32,679 nucleotides of DNA from Bacteroidota bacterium (GCA_024278075.1 JAJRTW010000153.1:1-32679); one strand, 5' to 3'. Positions 15,686 through 24,210 are shown, numbered from the stretch's first letter. The notes: generated by a model from the letters alone, not told the origin. Made by a program: numbers and translations.

Positions 15686-15997
15686 TTACCACTTAAGAAC
15701 GTTTACTTCGTCTACATAGATAGTTTGCTTATTCCTGAAAAGAGCCAGAACAATGGCAAGCCCAATTGCTGCTTCGGCTGCGGCAACTGCCATTACAAAG
15801 AACACAAATACCTGTCCGGCGGTATCGCCCAAATAAGTCGAAAACCCGACAAAGGTAAGGTTCACAGAATTCAGCATCAATTCAATCGACATAAAGACAA
15901 TAATGGCATTTCTCCGTACCAGCACTCCAACGGTGCCAATTAAGAAAATAATTGAAGCCAAACCGAGATAATATTCCAAAGGAATTGCGTTAATCAT
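15686..15997 (-). CDS. nuoK: NADH-quinone oxidoreductase subunit K
   Basis: The protein is 103 aa with three transmembrane helices (about 7-26, 31-52, 62-87). The conserved proton-channel glutamates are Glu39 ([12 protein letters not shown]) and Glu75 ([12 protein letters not shown]). NuoK belongs to the membrane arm of complex I. It lies 24 bp after nuoJ in the same direction, the canonical order, but nuoI and nuoL do not flank the pair. It converges with rpsR across the terminator at 15545-15573. Confidence 0.96.
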   Translation of the reverse strand: MINAIPLEYYLGLASIIFLIGTVGVLVRRNAIIVFMSIELMLNSVNLTFVGFSTYLGDTAGQVFVFFVMAVAAAEAAIGLAIVLALFRNKQTIYVDEVNVLKW

Positions 15998-16021
15998 TAC
16001 ATTGAATTCTAAAATTAAACA

Positions 16022-16531
16022 TTAAGTGATTTTGCGCTTTGCCAATAATAGCGCCCCGACAATTGCTGCTAATAATAACACTGCAATTGCCTCGAATTGA
16101 ACAAGATAGTTAGTGAATAAATCGGTGCCGATGGCCTGAACAGTGCCGTTAAATGCAGCCGATTCCGGAATGAAAGCGGCATCGGGAAGATTTGTAATAT
16201 AAATTGATATGAACTGTATCGCAAGGACAAAAGCAAAAAGTATGGCTACTATTCTGCGAATGTTCCATTTCTCGGATAACTTTTTTTCATCGCCCAGGTT
16301 GAGAAGCATAATCACAAATACAACCAAAACCATTATTGCGCCGGCATAGACCAGAATCTGCATGACGGCCACGAATTGCGCCTGCAGAGTTAGATATAGC
16401 CCCGAGAGCATAAAAAAGTGCAAGACAAGTGCCATCGCCGAAACGACCGGATTTCGGCTGGATATTGTTACAATTGCGCTGGCTATCGACAAAACGCCGA
16501 GTATCAGAAATAACAGAAGTGTTAAGCTCAC
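16022..16531 (-). CDS. nuoJ: NADH-quinone oxidoreductase subunit J
   Basis: The protein is 169 aa with five hydrophobic helices. The family block ILVYAGAIMVLVVFVIMLLNL (about residues 59-79) holds the pi-bulge helix that couples quinone reduction to proton pumping. The N-terminus (SSRNPVVSAMALVLHFFMLSGLYLTLQAQFVAVMQ) is also typical. It is followed directly by nuoK. A -7-like element (TACTTTTG on the minus strand, 16559-16552) lies 21 nt upstream, but its -33 partner is badly spaced. Confidence 0.95.
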   Translation of the reverse strand: MSLTLLLFLILGVLSIASAIVTISSRNPVVSAMALVLHFFMLSGLYLTLQAQFVAVMQILVYAGAIMVLVVFVIMLLNLGDEKKLSEKWNIRRIVAILFAFVLAIQFISIYITNLPDAAFIPESAAFNGTVQAIGTDLFTNYLVQFEAIAVLLLAAIVGALLLAKRKIT

Positions 16532-16629
16532 AATTATTTACTCATTAATTACAAAAGTAAAAAACTAAAATAAGCAAAATATATTAATTGGTCAATCTTA
16601 TTTGATTAAAAAACGGATTGCATGTGAAG

Positions 16630-18822
16630 CTATTCTATGATTCTCTTAATGGATTCGAAGCTTTTTACTTTGCTAATTCTGTCGGCGAGCAATTTATAAT
16701 GGCTCAGGCTTTTCAAGACAACGACAATATCAGAGTCCGTCCGTCCTGCATTGCTGTCTAAGTCCATGCCCTCAAGGGTTATACCTTCGCAGCCTACGAT
16801 AGCGCCAGTCAATTCACCCACAAAGTCGGGATGCTCGCTGGCCGTCACATGGATATGGGACTTGAATTCTTTAATCGAAATATCATTCCAGTCGACATTG
16901 ATTTGCTTGGAATGGTTTGATTCAATCTCTTTCTTCACCCTCGGGCATTCGCTGCGGTGGATCGTCAATACGTTCGAATCGGTTATCAATCCTGTAATCT
17001 TGTCATCTTTTAGCGGGCAGCAACATTCGGCGATACTAATTTTAGATGTTAGTTTGCTCTTTGCCGGCTTATTCCCCGGTTCGAATTTTGTTCTATCAAA
17101 TCCGTCATTAAGCATATACTTGAAATAATCGTTTGCCCTGCCAATATCAAATTTATGACTGCCGAGCGCAACGAAAAATTCAGGTATATCCTTATAATTT
17201 AGTGACTTTGCCAGCTTCGAAAGATCATCCTGATCAATTTTCAAATTATGCTTTTCAAGATTTTTCAACCATATATTCCTGCCTATCTCTTCGACCTTCT
17301 TTTGGTCGTCCCTTATATACTTACTGATTAAAGTTTTAGCACGGCTTGTTGCAACAATCCTAAGCCATTGCTTGCTTGGCTTTTGGTTTGCCGATGTAAG
17401 GATTTCCACCTGGTCGCCGTTATGCAGCTTATAGTCGAGCGGTACGATTTTGCCATTAACTTTAGCTCCGATGCACTGGTAGCCAATTTCCGAGTGGATG
17501 GAAAAGGCAAAGTCCAACGGAGTGGCATCTCTTGGGAATGCCCTTAGTTCGTTTGCCGGAGTAAATACGTGAATTTCGTCCATGAACAGATTTTTCTTTA
17601 CGCTTTCGAGCAATTGCTGAGGCGTTTCTTCGCTTGTGTTTTCAAATATTACTCTAACGGTGTCCATCCACTCTTGAATATTTTTATCGTCGAGCACGGA
17701 CTGGGCCGGCAGCAGCCCCCGTTTATAGCCAAAGTGCGAAGCAAAGCCATGCTCTGATATTCTGTGCATTCTTTCGGTTCGTATTTGGATTTCAACAGGC
17801 TTTTTGTCCGGGCCGACTACGGCAACATGAATAGACTGATAGCCGTTCTTCTTTGGGGCGTTGATATAATCCTTAAAGGTTTCGAATACGGGGGGGTAGA
17901 TAGCAGCAATTAGGCCATATACATAGAAACACATATTGTCGTCATTCGAGTTGATAATTATTCTGACAGCCACTAAATCATATAGTTCGCCGACTGCTTT
18001 CTGCCGGGCTCGCATCTTATTATATATGGAAAATATATGCTTTGCCCTTCCACTAATTTCAAATTTTATCCTGTTTTTTCGGAGGAATCTGTCTTTTTCA
18101 AGTTTTTCCTTTATCGGTGCGGTGAATCTGTCGACATACTCCTCACGCTCTTTCCTTGTCCCCCTTAGCGATGATTTTATGGAATCATATTCTTTGCGGT
18201 AGGTATATTTAAATGCAAGGTCTTCGAGTTCCCATTTCAGGTTGCGCAGCCCGAACCTGTTGGCAAAAGGGGCGTAGACTTCCAAAGTTTCGTTGGCCAG
18301 GTAGATTTGACGATCTACCGGAAGGTATTCCAGAGTGCGCATATTATGCAGCCTGTCGGCCAGTTTGATTAATATGATACGGACGTCTGTGAACAGGGAC
18401 AGCAGGAGCTTTCTATAGTTCTCCAGTTGGTTCAACTGGTCGATATTATAGCTTTCGATATTTTTTATTTTGTGTACGCCCGTAACAATCTCGGCAACAG
18501 TAGGGCCGAATTGCTTACGAATGTCATCTAATTTATATTTTTCACTATAGTTCAACACATCATGCAGCAGGGCGCTTGCAACTGATATGTCGTCCAATGG
18601 GATTTCGTCGATAACGATTATGGCAACCTGCAGGGAATGAGTATAGAACGGCTCGCCGGATTTGCGGACTTTGCCTTCGTGGGCTTGAATGCAAAGATTA
18701 AACGCACTTTTAATTAAGTTCTTGTCGAATTTTCCCAACCGCTTTTTGCATCTGACCAAAAGGTAGCTAAGGTCTGCATTCGTGTCTTTACCGATAATAT
18801 ATTTTTTTGATTCAATCAGCAT
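16630..18822 (-). CDS. rsh: RelA/SpoT homologue (RSH) with a probably inactive hydrolase site
   Basis: The long RSH protein (730 aa) has all the usual domains. The HD hydrolase domain (about 35-200) contains His62, His87-Asp88 (LLHD) and Asp156 (KLADRLHNMRTL). The synthetase domain (about 250-365) contains GRAKHIFSIYNKM, KDYINAPKKNGYQSIH and EIQIRTERMHRISEHG. TGS follows (about 413-475), then the conserved-cysteine region (AECCCPL at 598-604, IHRSEC at 621-626) and a C-terminal ACT domain (about 655-728). It makes, and normally degrades, (p)ppGpp. The HDxxED motif reads HDVLNY here: both acidic residues are replaced, which should impair hydrolysis while synthesis motifs are intact. It is a single gene, transcribed toward nuoJ. 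Confidence 0.93.
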   Translation of the reverse strand: MLIESKKYIIGKDTNADLSYLLVRCKKRLGKFDKNLIKSAFNLCIQAHEGKVRKSGEPFYTHSLQVAIIVIDEIPLDDISVASALLHDVLNYSEKYKLDDIRKQFGPTVAEIVTGVHKIKNIESYNIDQLNQLENYRKLLLSLFTDVRIILIKLADRLHNMRTLEYLPVDRQIYLANETLEVYAPFANRFGLRNLKWELEDLAFKYTYRKEYDSIKSSLRGTRKEREEYVDRFTAPIKEKLEKDRFLRKNRIKFEISGRAKHIFSIYNKMRARQKAVGELYDLVAVRIIINSNDDNMCFYVYGLIAAIYPPVFETFKDYINAPKKNGYQSIHVAVVGPDKKPVEIQIRTERMHRISEHGFASHFGYKRGLLPAQSVLDDKNIQEWMDTVRVIFENTSEETPQQLLESVKKNLFMDEIHVFTPANELRAFPRDATPLDFAFSIHSEIGYQCIGAKVNGKIVPLDYKLHNGDQVEILTSANQKPSKQWLRIVATSRAKTLISKYIRDDQKKVEEIGRNIWLKNLEKHNLKIDQDDLSKLAKSLNYKDIPEFFVALGSHKFDIGRANDYFKYMLNDGFDRTKFEPGNKPAKSKLTSKISIAECCCPLKDDKITGLITDSNVLTIHRSECPRVKKEIESNHSKQINVDWNDISIKEFKSHIHVTASEHPDFVGELTGAIVGCEGITLEGMDLDSNAGRTDSDIVVVLKSLSHYKLLADRISKVKSFESIKRIIE

Positions 18823-19005
18823 TGGAATTGGTGACGTCTATAATTGAATTTAGTATTGATTGATAGGCTTATCTCATTTCCAAATTCCGATAAGGGAATG
18901 CAATTGTTCCGCTAATCTGTGTAAGTATTGTTTTATACGATTGGAAATTGAGAATTTCTAATTTGCTTTATTGTGCTTTTTTAGCAATTGACCGAACCGG
19001 TATTT
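18823..19005. other. Spacer between the RSH gene and the NotI-like gene
   Basis: It holds a diverged CATTCCC palindrome (18875-18900) and otherwise AT-rich sequence without a visible gene. The NotI-like frame ends at 19006. Confidence 0.45.
18875..18900. repeat. CATTCCC palindrome family, copy 3 (diverged)
   Basis: CATTTCCAAATTCCG then ATAAGGGAATG is in reverse orientation, with two or three mismatches to the consensus arms. It lies upstream of the RSH gene. Confidence 0.6.
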
Positions 19006-19128
19006 TCATTTCCACCAATCAAAGTTGTCAGACAGAATAATTTCATTTTTTTCAATATGGTGTGTGGTTTTCATAGGAATTGTGCGGAAATCAAAATCGT
19101 ATTTCTTTGCTAATTTTCGGATTTCTCA
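19006..19128 (-). other. In-frame continuation of the NotI-like frame beyond its TGA
   Basis: After the TGA (19128-19126) the same frame stays open for 39 codons, reading EIRKLAKKYDFDFRTIPMKT then THHIEKNEIILSDNFDWWK, before a second TGA at 19008-19006. The composition is protein-like and continues the preceding helix. This suggests that the first TGA is a nonsense mutation. An ATGA overlapping the stop opens another frame of only 12 codons, so a translationally coupled second gene is unlikely. Confidence 0.5.
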
Positions 19129-19974
19129 TTTAATAGCAACTTCTGTTAGTTGAAATTCCAAATAGTCAGTAAAATCTTCAACATTAGGATAATCTTCCAA
19201 TTCAATTTCACCCAAAGAAAACAATTCAGTATAAACAGTTTCAACTAATCGGAGAGTATTCCGATTCGTATTCTTATCATAAACCAGGTCATATAGAAAC
19301 CATGCAATATCTGCTTTTGATTTCGAGGTTGTGGGAAGAGCCGGTAATGTCTCAAAGAATGATTTTTGTAAAGCAACAGTTTGTTTCTTCTTCCATGATT
19401 GGAATATTCCGCCTTTATAAAGCATTTGCGGAATTAATCTTTTCCTTGAAGATGAAAGATAGTCAGGTTTGGGATAATTATAACCATTAGGCCATTCAAA
19501 TTCCTTTGAAGGTTTTCTCAGATAAGCTTCAAATGGGTTTCTCAAATTTCCTGAGATGTAAACACCCTGAACTTCGAGGGAAGTAAAGTCTATCAATTCT
19601 CCTTTGTCATTGTAGGCTACAAGCACAAAATCTATATTTCCTGCTGATTGTCCATTTTTATCAACTAATTTAATTTCCGATAGCGAAGTCCATTTTACTT
19701 TTGTACCAAAAGCAAATTCCGAAGCATTTTCCACAATTAACCAATCTTCTCTAAATCTTGTAGGGCAAGTAATGACCGATGTCTCGCCATGATTTATACT
19801 GCAAACTCCTAAAGGGTTGTTCGCTTTATCTTTGGTGCAATTTGGAACTTTATTATTGAACGGGCAGAGTTTCTGGTTTCTGTATCTTTTCGCATTGGTC
19901 GAATTATTATCTAATGGGAAACCAAAGACTTCAGATAGGGGACTTTTATTTGATGATTTCATTGGCATATTCAA
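19126..19974 (-). CDS. NotI-family restriction endonuclease, possibly truncated by a nonsense codon
   Basis: The protein has 282 residues up to TGA. The N-terminal cysteine-rich block (Cys37, Cys46, Cys58 and Cys70, in LCPFNN, PNCTKDKANNPLGVCSI, VITCPTRF) matches the metal-binding region of the NotI/EagI family. NotI itself is a PD-(D/E)xK enzyme cutting GCGGCCGC. A nuclease core is visible as NIDFVLVAYN (Asp115) and SLEVQGVYI (Glu134-x-Gln136, the ExQ variant known in NotI). It ends before a 39-codon in-frame continuation, so the gene may be broken. No methyltransferase is adjacent on either side. It is AT-rich compared with the flanking genes and probably acquired. The target site cannot be read from the sequence. 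Confidence 0.75.
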   Translation of the reverse strand: MNMPMKSSNKSPLSEVFGFPLDNNSTNAKRYRNQKLCPFNNKVPNCTKDKANNPLGVCSINHGETSVITCPTRFREDWLIVENASEFAFGTKVKWTSLSEIKLVDKNGQSAGNIDFVLVAYNDKGELIDFTSLEVQGVYISGNLRNPFEAYLRKPSKEFEWPNGYNYPKPDYLSSSRKRLIPQMLYKGGIFQSWKKKQTVALQKSFFETLPALPTTSKSKADIAWFLYDLVYDKNTNRNTLRLVETVYTELFSLGEIELEDYPNVEDFTDYLEFQLTEVAIK

Positions 19975-20376
19975 ACATCCTTAATTTTGCGAGCCAATAG
20001 AAATATAATTCGAAATCTCATATTTCGCATTGACATCAACATTTATTTATCCACAATTTAATTAATTTTATGGGAATATTTTAGTTATTTGTGTTTAATA
20101 TATTACTTCAGGATAACAGGTCAAGTCATATCTGCCATAACGATTAATGCTCTATAAAAAATTGTATTATTTGTTATCGTGAAAGTTCAAAACAAGATAA
20201 TAAATTAAGCAATTAATTCAAATATTCAATAATCGAATAGAATAATTTCATTAATATCCAAACGTCGGCATATTATATGATAAAGTTCTTAATTGTTATT
20301 CCGATATTATAAAAGTAGGTATCATTTCAATCTTGGCCAACAGTTAAATTTGTAATATAATGGCAATTGCATAACA
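19975..20376. other. AT-rich gene-free region upstream of the NotI-like gene
   Basis: No gene or repeat was recognised. A -7-like TAAATTTG at 20345-20352 precedes the 94-aa gene by 24 nt, but I find no -33 element at the right distance. The divergent promoters of the two flanking genes should lie here. Confidence 0.4.
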
Positions 20377-20661
20377 ATGGCAATGACAGAAGAGACGCGG
20401 AAAAAACTGATTAGTATGATTCAGCCAAAGACTATTTATGCCGAAATGGCTGAGTATGGCTATTTGGAAGAATACCTTGGAACGTCTCTGAAAGATAAAT
20501 ATGATAGTGACCCCGAGTTTCGAGAAGAGATGTTTGATGTTTTCCTCACTTATTCCAAGGCCCCAATCCCAGAAATAGAACATCATTATTTGGAAAAAAT
20601 ATGCGAGGGCCTTAGTTATTTCCTGGAGTACACAAAGAAATGTCGGATACAAAAGCAATAA
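20377..20661 (+). CDS. Unknown acidic 94-aa protein
   Basis: The gene starts at ATG 20377 (a second ATG two codons later is equally usable) and ends inside the next gene, overlapping it by 22 bp. It appears largely helical and rich in Glu, Tyr and Lys (IYAEMAEYGYLEEYLGTSL, FREEMFDVFLTYSKA). There is no signal peptide, membrane segment or known motif. The overlap with the coiled-coil gene downstream implies coupled translation and a shared task. I do not recognise the family. Confidence 0.65.
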   Translation: MAMTEETRKKLISMIQPKTIYAEMAEYGYLEEYLGTSLKDKYDSDPEFREEMFDVFLTYSKAPIPEIEHHYLEKICEGLSYFLEYTKKCRIQKQ

Positions 20662-21584
20662 GCCCGGCTGTTAAAGTTTTGTTCGATACGATAAAGCAAC
20701 AAGCCGCCGAATATACTAAGGCCTTCGATGACCTGCAGTCGGAAATGGAGAGAATCGAACGGGAGCGTAATTCTCTTTCCAAAACCGCTGAAATGCTTAA
20801 GGGTAATGTCAATACAGCGATTGCTACAATGAATGATACGGTTGAAAATGCCTTGAATGTCCTGGAAAATAAAACTGCCATTACACTTAAAAATTTCGAA
20901 GATCATGACAAAATCGTTTCGCTAAGGCGTTCTCTGAGCGAGTTGAATGCCGTGCTGTTGTCTCAGCAGGCTGAAATGCAGACCTTAATTACTAATTTTA
21001 AGGCTAAATCCGGCCTGGAACTCGAATCAACGCTGATTAATATTAAAGGCGGAATCAATAAAGAATTAGCCTCGGAACTTAAGAAGATAGAACTGAGGCT
21101 GGCAAGAAACCTGAGCAGCCTTGACAATAAATTAGCCAATACCGAAGAGCATGTTAAAAACATACTTCACCAAAAATCCAGCGAAACCCACAAGCTGTCA
21201 TCCGAAATTAATGAGGTTAATCTGAAATTCGAAACTTTCCAGCAGTCGAATGACGAACTGGTCAGAGTGATGTTCGATCGGCTGGAAGATTATAAAAAGG
21301 AAATTGATAATAATACGATTAAGCTCCAAAATACCGTTAGCCAAATTGAAGATAAATTTAGCAATATAGTATATGGCTCGTCTTCTGCAGGCGGAATTAG
21401 CGGCGAAAAACCCAGCCACGAATATGGTGGCCTTTCCATGATGAGCAACAGGCTGCCTTTAATCGAGACTGAGTTGAGAACGGTTAGGAAACAAATGACG
21501 GTTTATCAAAGGTTGCTGTGGACTACGATTCTGCTATCGACTATAGCAATTGTCGGCCTGCTGATTTTATTTTCCGTTACATAG
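20640..21584 (+). CDS. Tail-anchored coiled-coil protein of unknown function
   Basis: The protein has 314 residues. From about 20 to 240 it is almost continuous heptad-rich coiled coil (for example DDLQSEMERIERERNSLSKT and the following blocks to QLNTVSQ-type repeats near 235). A Gly/Ser linker (about 246-265) and a second short helix follow, then a single transmembrane segment at the extreme C-terminus (about 291-312, LLWTTILLSTIAIVGLLILF). There is no signal peptide, so it should be a C-tail-anchored inner-membrane protein with the coiled coil in the cytoplasm. It lacks methyl-accepting or kinase motifs. It is translationally coupled to the 94-aa gene. A scaffold or tether role is inference. 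Confidence 0.75.
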   Translation: MSDTKAISPAVKVLFDTIKQQAAEYTKAFDDLQSEMERIERERNSLSKTAEMLKGNVNTAIATMNDTVENALNVLENKTAITLKNFEDHDKIVSLRRSLSELNAVLLSQQAEMQTLITNFKAKSGLELESTLINIKGGINKELASELKKIELRLARNLSSLDNKLANTEEHVKNILHQKSSETHKLSSEINEVNLKFETFQQSNDELVRVMFDRLEDYKKEIDNNTIKLQNTVSQIEDKFSNIVYGSSSAGGISGEKPSHEYGGLSMMSNRLPLIETELRTVRKQMTVYQRLLWTTILLSTIAIVGLLILFSVT

Positions 21585-21637
21585 CGGGTTAAATCCGGGA
21601 TTTTGCTATAGAAATATTTCATCTGATAAGTCCCTTC

Positions 21638-21661
21638 AATAGCCACGAGCTTTAGCCCGGT
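21638..21661. repeat. GCCACG-GCTTTAGC repeat, copy 3
   Basis: CAATAGCCACGAGCTTTAGC then CCGG is a diverged copy of the elements at 12622 and 12701. The halves CCACGAGC and GC-CCGG retain partial dyad symmetry. Confidence 0.55.
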
Positions 21662-21758
21662 TCTATTTATTCTCTTCTTTCACACAAGCTAAATCGGCCG
21701 GTTGCAAGCCCGGTCTGGGAAATAATATTTTGTGTAACGTCAGTTAATAATTCATTAA

Positions 21759-22454
21759 TTACAGATTGTGGCTGAGTTTGCGGATGAATGATTTTTTGGC
21801 AACAAGCGGGCGGCTTATTGTCTGAAGGTAGCGGCTGTCGATGCACCCTTTTTGCACTATTTGATTCCCGGCTTGGCGGGCAGCTGTGAATATATCTTCG
21901 GGCGGAAAATTATTTTTCTGCAAAGCAGTAATCGCCGAGGCGTGGGGCCTGGTAATAGTTCCGCAATATTGCTTGCCGAATAGTTCGGCGGTGCTTTGAA
22001 CATGCTTAATTATCGTATCGAATTGGGATAATCCCCAGGAATTGGAAATGGAAATGAAAACAACTTTACCAGTAATATTGCCGCCTGCATTTGATTGAGT
22101 TTTGCCATTAGTGCTTATAGGGGGCAGTTGGAATAAAGGTTCCATGCGGTCGAGGAAATTCTTGAAATTATTATAAACCGATACTGTGTCGATGGAAGCG
22201 GCAAAAACCCAGATGTCGGCTTCTCTGAGCTTGGGGTGAATAATCTGCATATCGTCTTCAATAATGCAATAGCCATTTGACTCGAAAAAATAATCGGCCG
22301 TGCATTCCCGGCAGCACTCAATATTCATACTGTCGGTTTCAATTATTTCAACACCGGCCCCGGCCTCAAGCAGTCCGTCGGCAAATGGCCGGATTAATTC
22401 GGAAAGAAGAGATTTATTTTGAGCTGAACCGCAATTGAGTATTAATGCGTTCAT
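21759..22454 (-). CDS. Flavodoxin-fold NAD(P)H-dependent oxidoreductase
   Basis: The protein is 231 aa. The N-terminal MNALILNCGSAQNKSLLSEL is the FMN-binding strand-loop-helix. It is followed by the cysteine-rich NIECCRECTADYF...YCIIEDDMQ (Cys47, 48, 51, 63) and EADIWVFAASIDTVSVYNNFKNFLDRMEPL, which is typical of iron-sulfur-flavoprotein-like flavodoxin reductases. VFISISNSWGLSQFDTI is the second nucleotide-contact region. It probably uses FMN to reduce a quinone or other small acceptor; the substrate is unknown. The usual PxY in the flavin loop is replaced by SID. It is a single gene on the minus strand, convergent with the coiled-coil gene. Confidence 0.75.
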   Translation of the reverse strand: MNALILNCGSAQNKSLLSELIRPFADGLLEAGAGVEIIETDSMNIECCRECTADYFFESNGYCIIEDDMQIIHPKLREADIWVFAASIDTVSVYNNFKNFLDRMEPLFQLPPISTNGKTQSNAGGNITGKVVFISISNSWGLSQFDTIIKHVQSTAELFGKQYCGTITRPHASAITALQKNNFPPEDIFTAARQAGNQIVQKGCIDSRYLQTISRPLVAKKSFIRKLSHNL

Positions 22455-22718
22455 AAGCAGAACCGTTCATTTGTAATATAATCGAAAAATTTCAACAGCA
22501 ACAATAATTTCAACAGCAGATATTCTGACTCGGCATCTCAATCTCTTTATCTGTTTTATGCCATTTGGTATTTATTATAAAGTATTAATGCTCAATTAAT
22601 TGTATGAGCAACGAAGAAAATATAAAAATCCGATTTATTGATATAGTTACTTGGTTAAAGATTAAGAGTTGCTTATTTTAATATTCGCTATGAATTTCTA
22701 TTACATGGAGACTGATCT

Positions 22719-23993
22719 GTGAATGTTAAAACAAGAAAAGCAGTTGACAGTATAAACAAGGCAAGGCAGGCCAAAATTTATGCCGAGCTTTTGGATAAGG
22801 ACACCTCGGTATTATTCGATGACCCTCTGAAAAATGACATGGTGTTGAACATGGGGCCTCAGCACCCCGCAACTCATGGCGTGCTTAGAGTTGTGCTTAG
22901 GCTTGATGGCGAAACGATCATTAAATGTGTCCCGGAATTGGGATATTTACACAGAGGCTATGAGAAATTAGCAGAAAATCTGACTTACCATGAATTTATA
23001 CCTCATACCGACCGGCTGGATTATCTGGCCCCTATGTCTAATAATGTTGCCATCACTTTGGCTATAGAGAATGCCCTCGGCATGGAATCGCCCGAACGGG
23101 CGCAATGGATACGAACATTGGTTTCGGAACTGGCCAGGATTTCTTCGCACCTGATGGCAATGGGGTCTACGTGTATGGATGTTGGTGCGTTGACAATACT
23201 ACTCTGGACATTCGTCGAACGGGAGAAATTATACGATATATTCGAAGAGATATGCGGCGCTCGGTTCACGACGAGCTATTCCAGAATTGGCGGCATTGCA
23301 AATGACATCAATGATACCGTTTTGGCAAAGATAAGAAAATGGGCCGAGGAATTCCCGAAGAACCTGAATCACTTCACTTCGCTTATTCACCGCAACAGGA
23401 TATTCATCGACAGAATGGCCGGGATTGGCCTGATGCCGAGGGATAAGGCAATCGAGCTTGGGCTGACCGGGCCGACTTTGCGGGGATCGGGTGTGGCAAG
23501 GGACCTTCGCAAGGATGTTCCGTATCTTGTCTACGGCCGGCTTGATTTTGATGTGATGACCCGAACCGAAGGCGATGTTTGGGGCAGGTACATGGTTAGG
23601 GTGGATGAGATGAGCCAGAGCCTGAAGATGGTCCATCAGATTCTGGACCAAATGCCCAAGGGCGAAATTCGGCTTAACGAGCCTAATGTGGTGCTGCCGA
23701 AGAAATCAGAAATTTATACTAAGATGGAAGAATTGATCAGCGACTTTATGCTGATTAATTTCGGTGCTGCGCCCGAGAAAGGTGAGACCTATACGGCCAT
23801 TGAATCGCCAAAGGGAGAATTAGGTTTCTATATCGTTTCCGACGGCACGGGCTTTCCGTGGAGGATGAAGATACGCTCGCCTTCAACGGCAAATCTGCAA
23901 GGTTTGTCGCACATGGCCGAAGGCTCAATGATTTCCGATATTGTGGCCATCATTGGTTCGGTTGACCCGATTATGGGCGAGGCGGATAAATAG
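22719..23993 (+). CDS. nuoD: NADH-quinone oxidoreductase subunit D (49-kDa)
   Basis: The protein is 424 aa. Quinone-pocket motifs are MGPQHPATHGVLR (near 45-57) and GYLHRGYEK. Other family blocks are DRLDYLAPMSNN, RISSHLMAMGS, RIGGIANDIND, LTGPTLRGSGVARDLRKD, SPKGELGFY, RMKIRSPS and a C-terminal GSVDPIMGEADK. The start is GTG at 22719, with GGAG 8 nt upstream; the nearby ATG at 22705 meets a stop after five codons. nuoB, nuoC and nuoE do not flank it. The TAG stop is the first element of tandem array F. Confidence 0.97.
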   Translation: MNVKTRKAVDSINKARQAKIYAELLDKDTSVLFDDPLKNDMVLNMGPQHPATHGVLRVVLRLDGETIIKCVPELGYLHRGYEKLAENLTYHEFIPHTDRLDYLAPMSNNVAITLAIENALGMESPERAQWIRTLVSELARISSHLMAMGSTCMDVGALTILLWTFVEREKLYDIFEEICGARFTTSYSRIGGIANDINDTVLAKIRKWAEEFPKNLNHFTSLIHRNRIFIDRMAGIGLMPRDKAIELGLTGPTLRGSGVARDLRKDVPYLVYGRLDFDVMTRTEGDVWGRYMVRVDEMSQSLKMVHQILDQMPKGEIRLNEPNVVLPKKSEIYTKMEELISDFMLINFGAAPEKGETYTAIESPKGELGFYIVSDGTGFPWRMKIRSPSTANLQGLSHMAEGSMISDIVAIIGSVDPIMGEADK

Positions 23994-23999
23994 GTATCG

Positions 24000-24056
24000 T
24001 AGGTATTTAGGAGTTTAGGTATTTAGGAGTTTAGGTATTTAGGAGTTTAGGTAGCA
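24000..24056. repeat. Tandem array F, 16-bp unit, 3.5 copies, after the nuoD stop
   Basis: TAGGTATTTAGGAGTT begins at 24000, 24016, 24032 and (partial) 24048. It is preceded by the nuoD stop in TAGGTATCG (23991). The same TAGGTATTTAGG follows the hpnD stop (12567-12578). Confidence 0.9.
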
Positions 24057-24098
24057 TAGACACACTTGAGCAATTGAAGATCAAATATGCCCCCTTCG

Positions 24099-24203
24099 AC
24101 TCCGCTCAGGGTGACAAGAACTCCGCTCAGGGTGACAAGAACTCCGCTCAGGGTGACAAGAACTCCGCTCAGGGTGACAAGAACTCCGCTCAGGGTGACT
24201 CGA
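24099..24203. repeat. Tandem array G, 21-bp unit, 5 copies
   Basis: ACTCCGCTCAGGGTGACAAG starts at 24099, 24120, 24141, 24162 and 24183 with no mismatch until the last copy. The core CTTCGACTCCGCTCAGGGTG resembles a GC-rich repeat seen in many environmental genomes. Its base composition differs from the AT-rich surroundings. Confidence 0.9.
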
Positions 24204-24210
24204 GTTGTTC

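Noticed and set aside
19006-19128. TGA read as an amino acid
   Set aside because: TGA ends several clear genes here (the PpiD-like gene, nuoE, trmH and the methyltransferase gene), so the genetic code is standard and the in-frame TGAs are better read as mutations.
19975-20376. A methyltransferase partner for the NotI-like nuclease
   Set aside because: Both flanks were read for adenine and cytosine methylase motifs (DPPY, PCQ, FxGxG); none was found.
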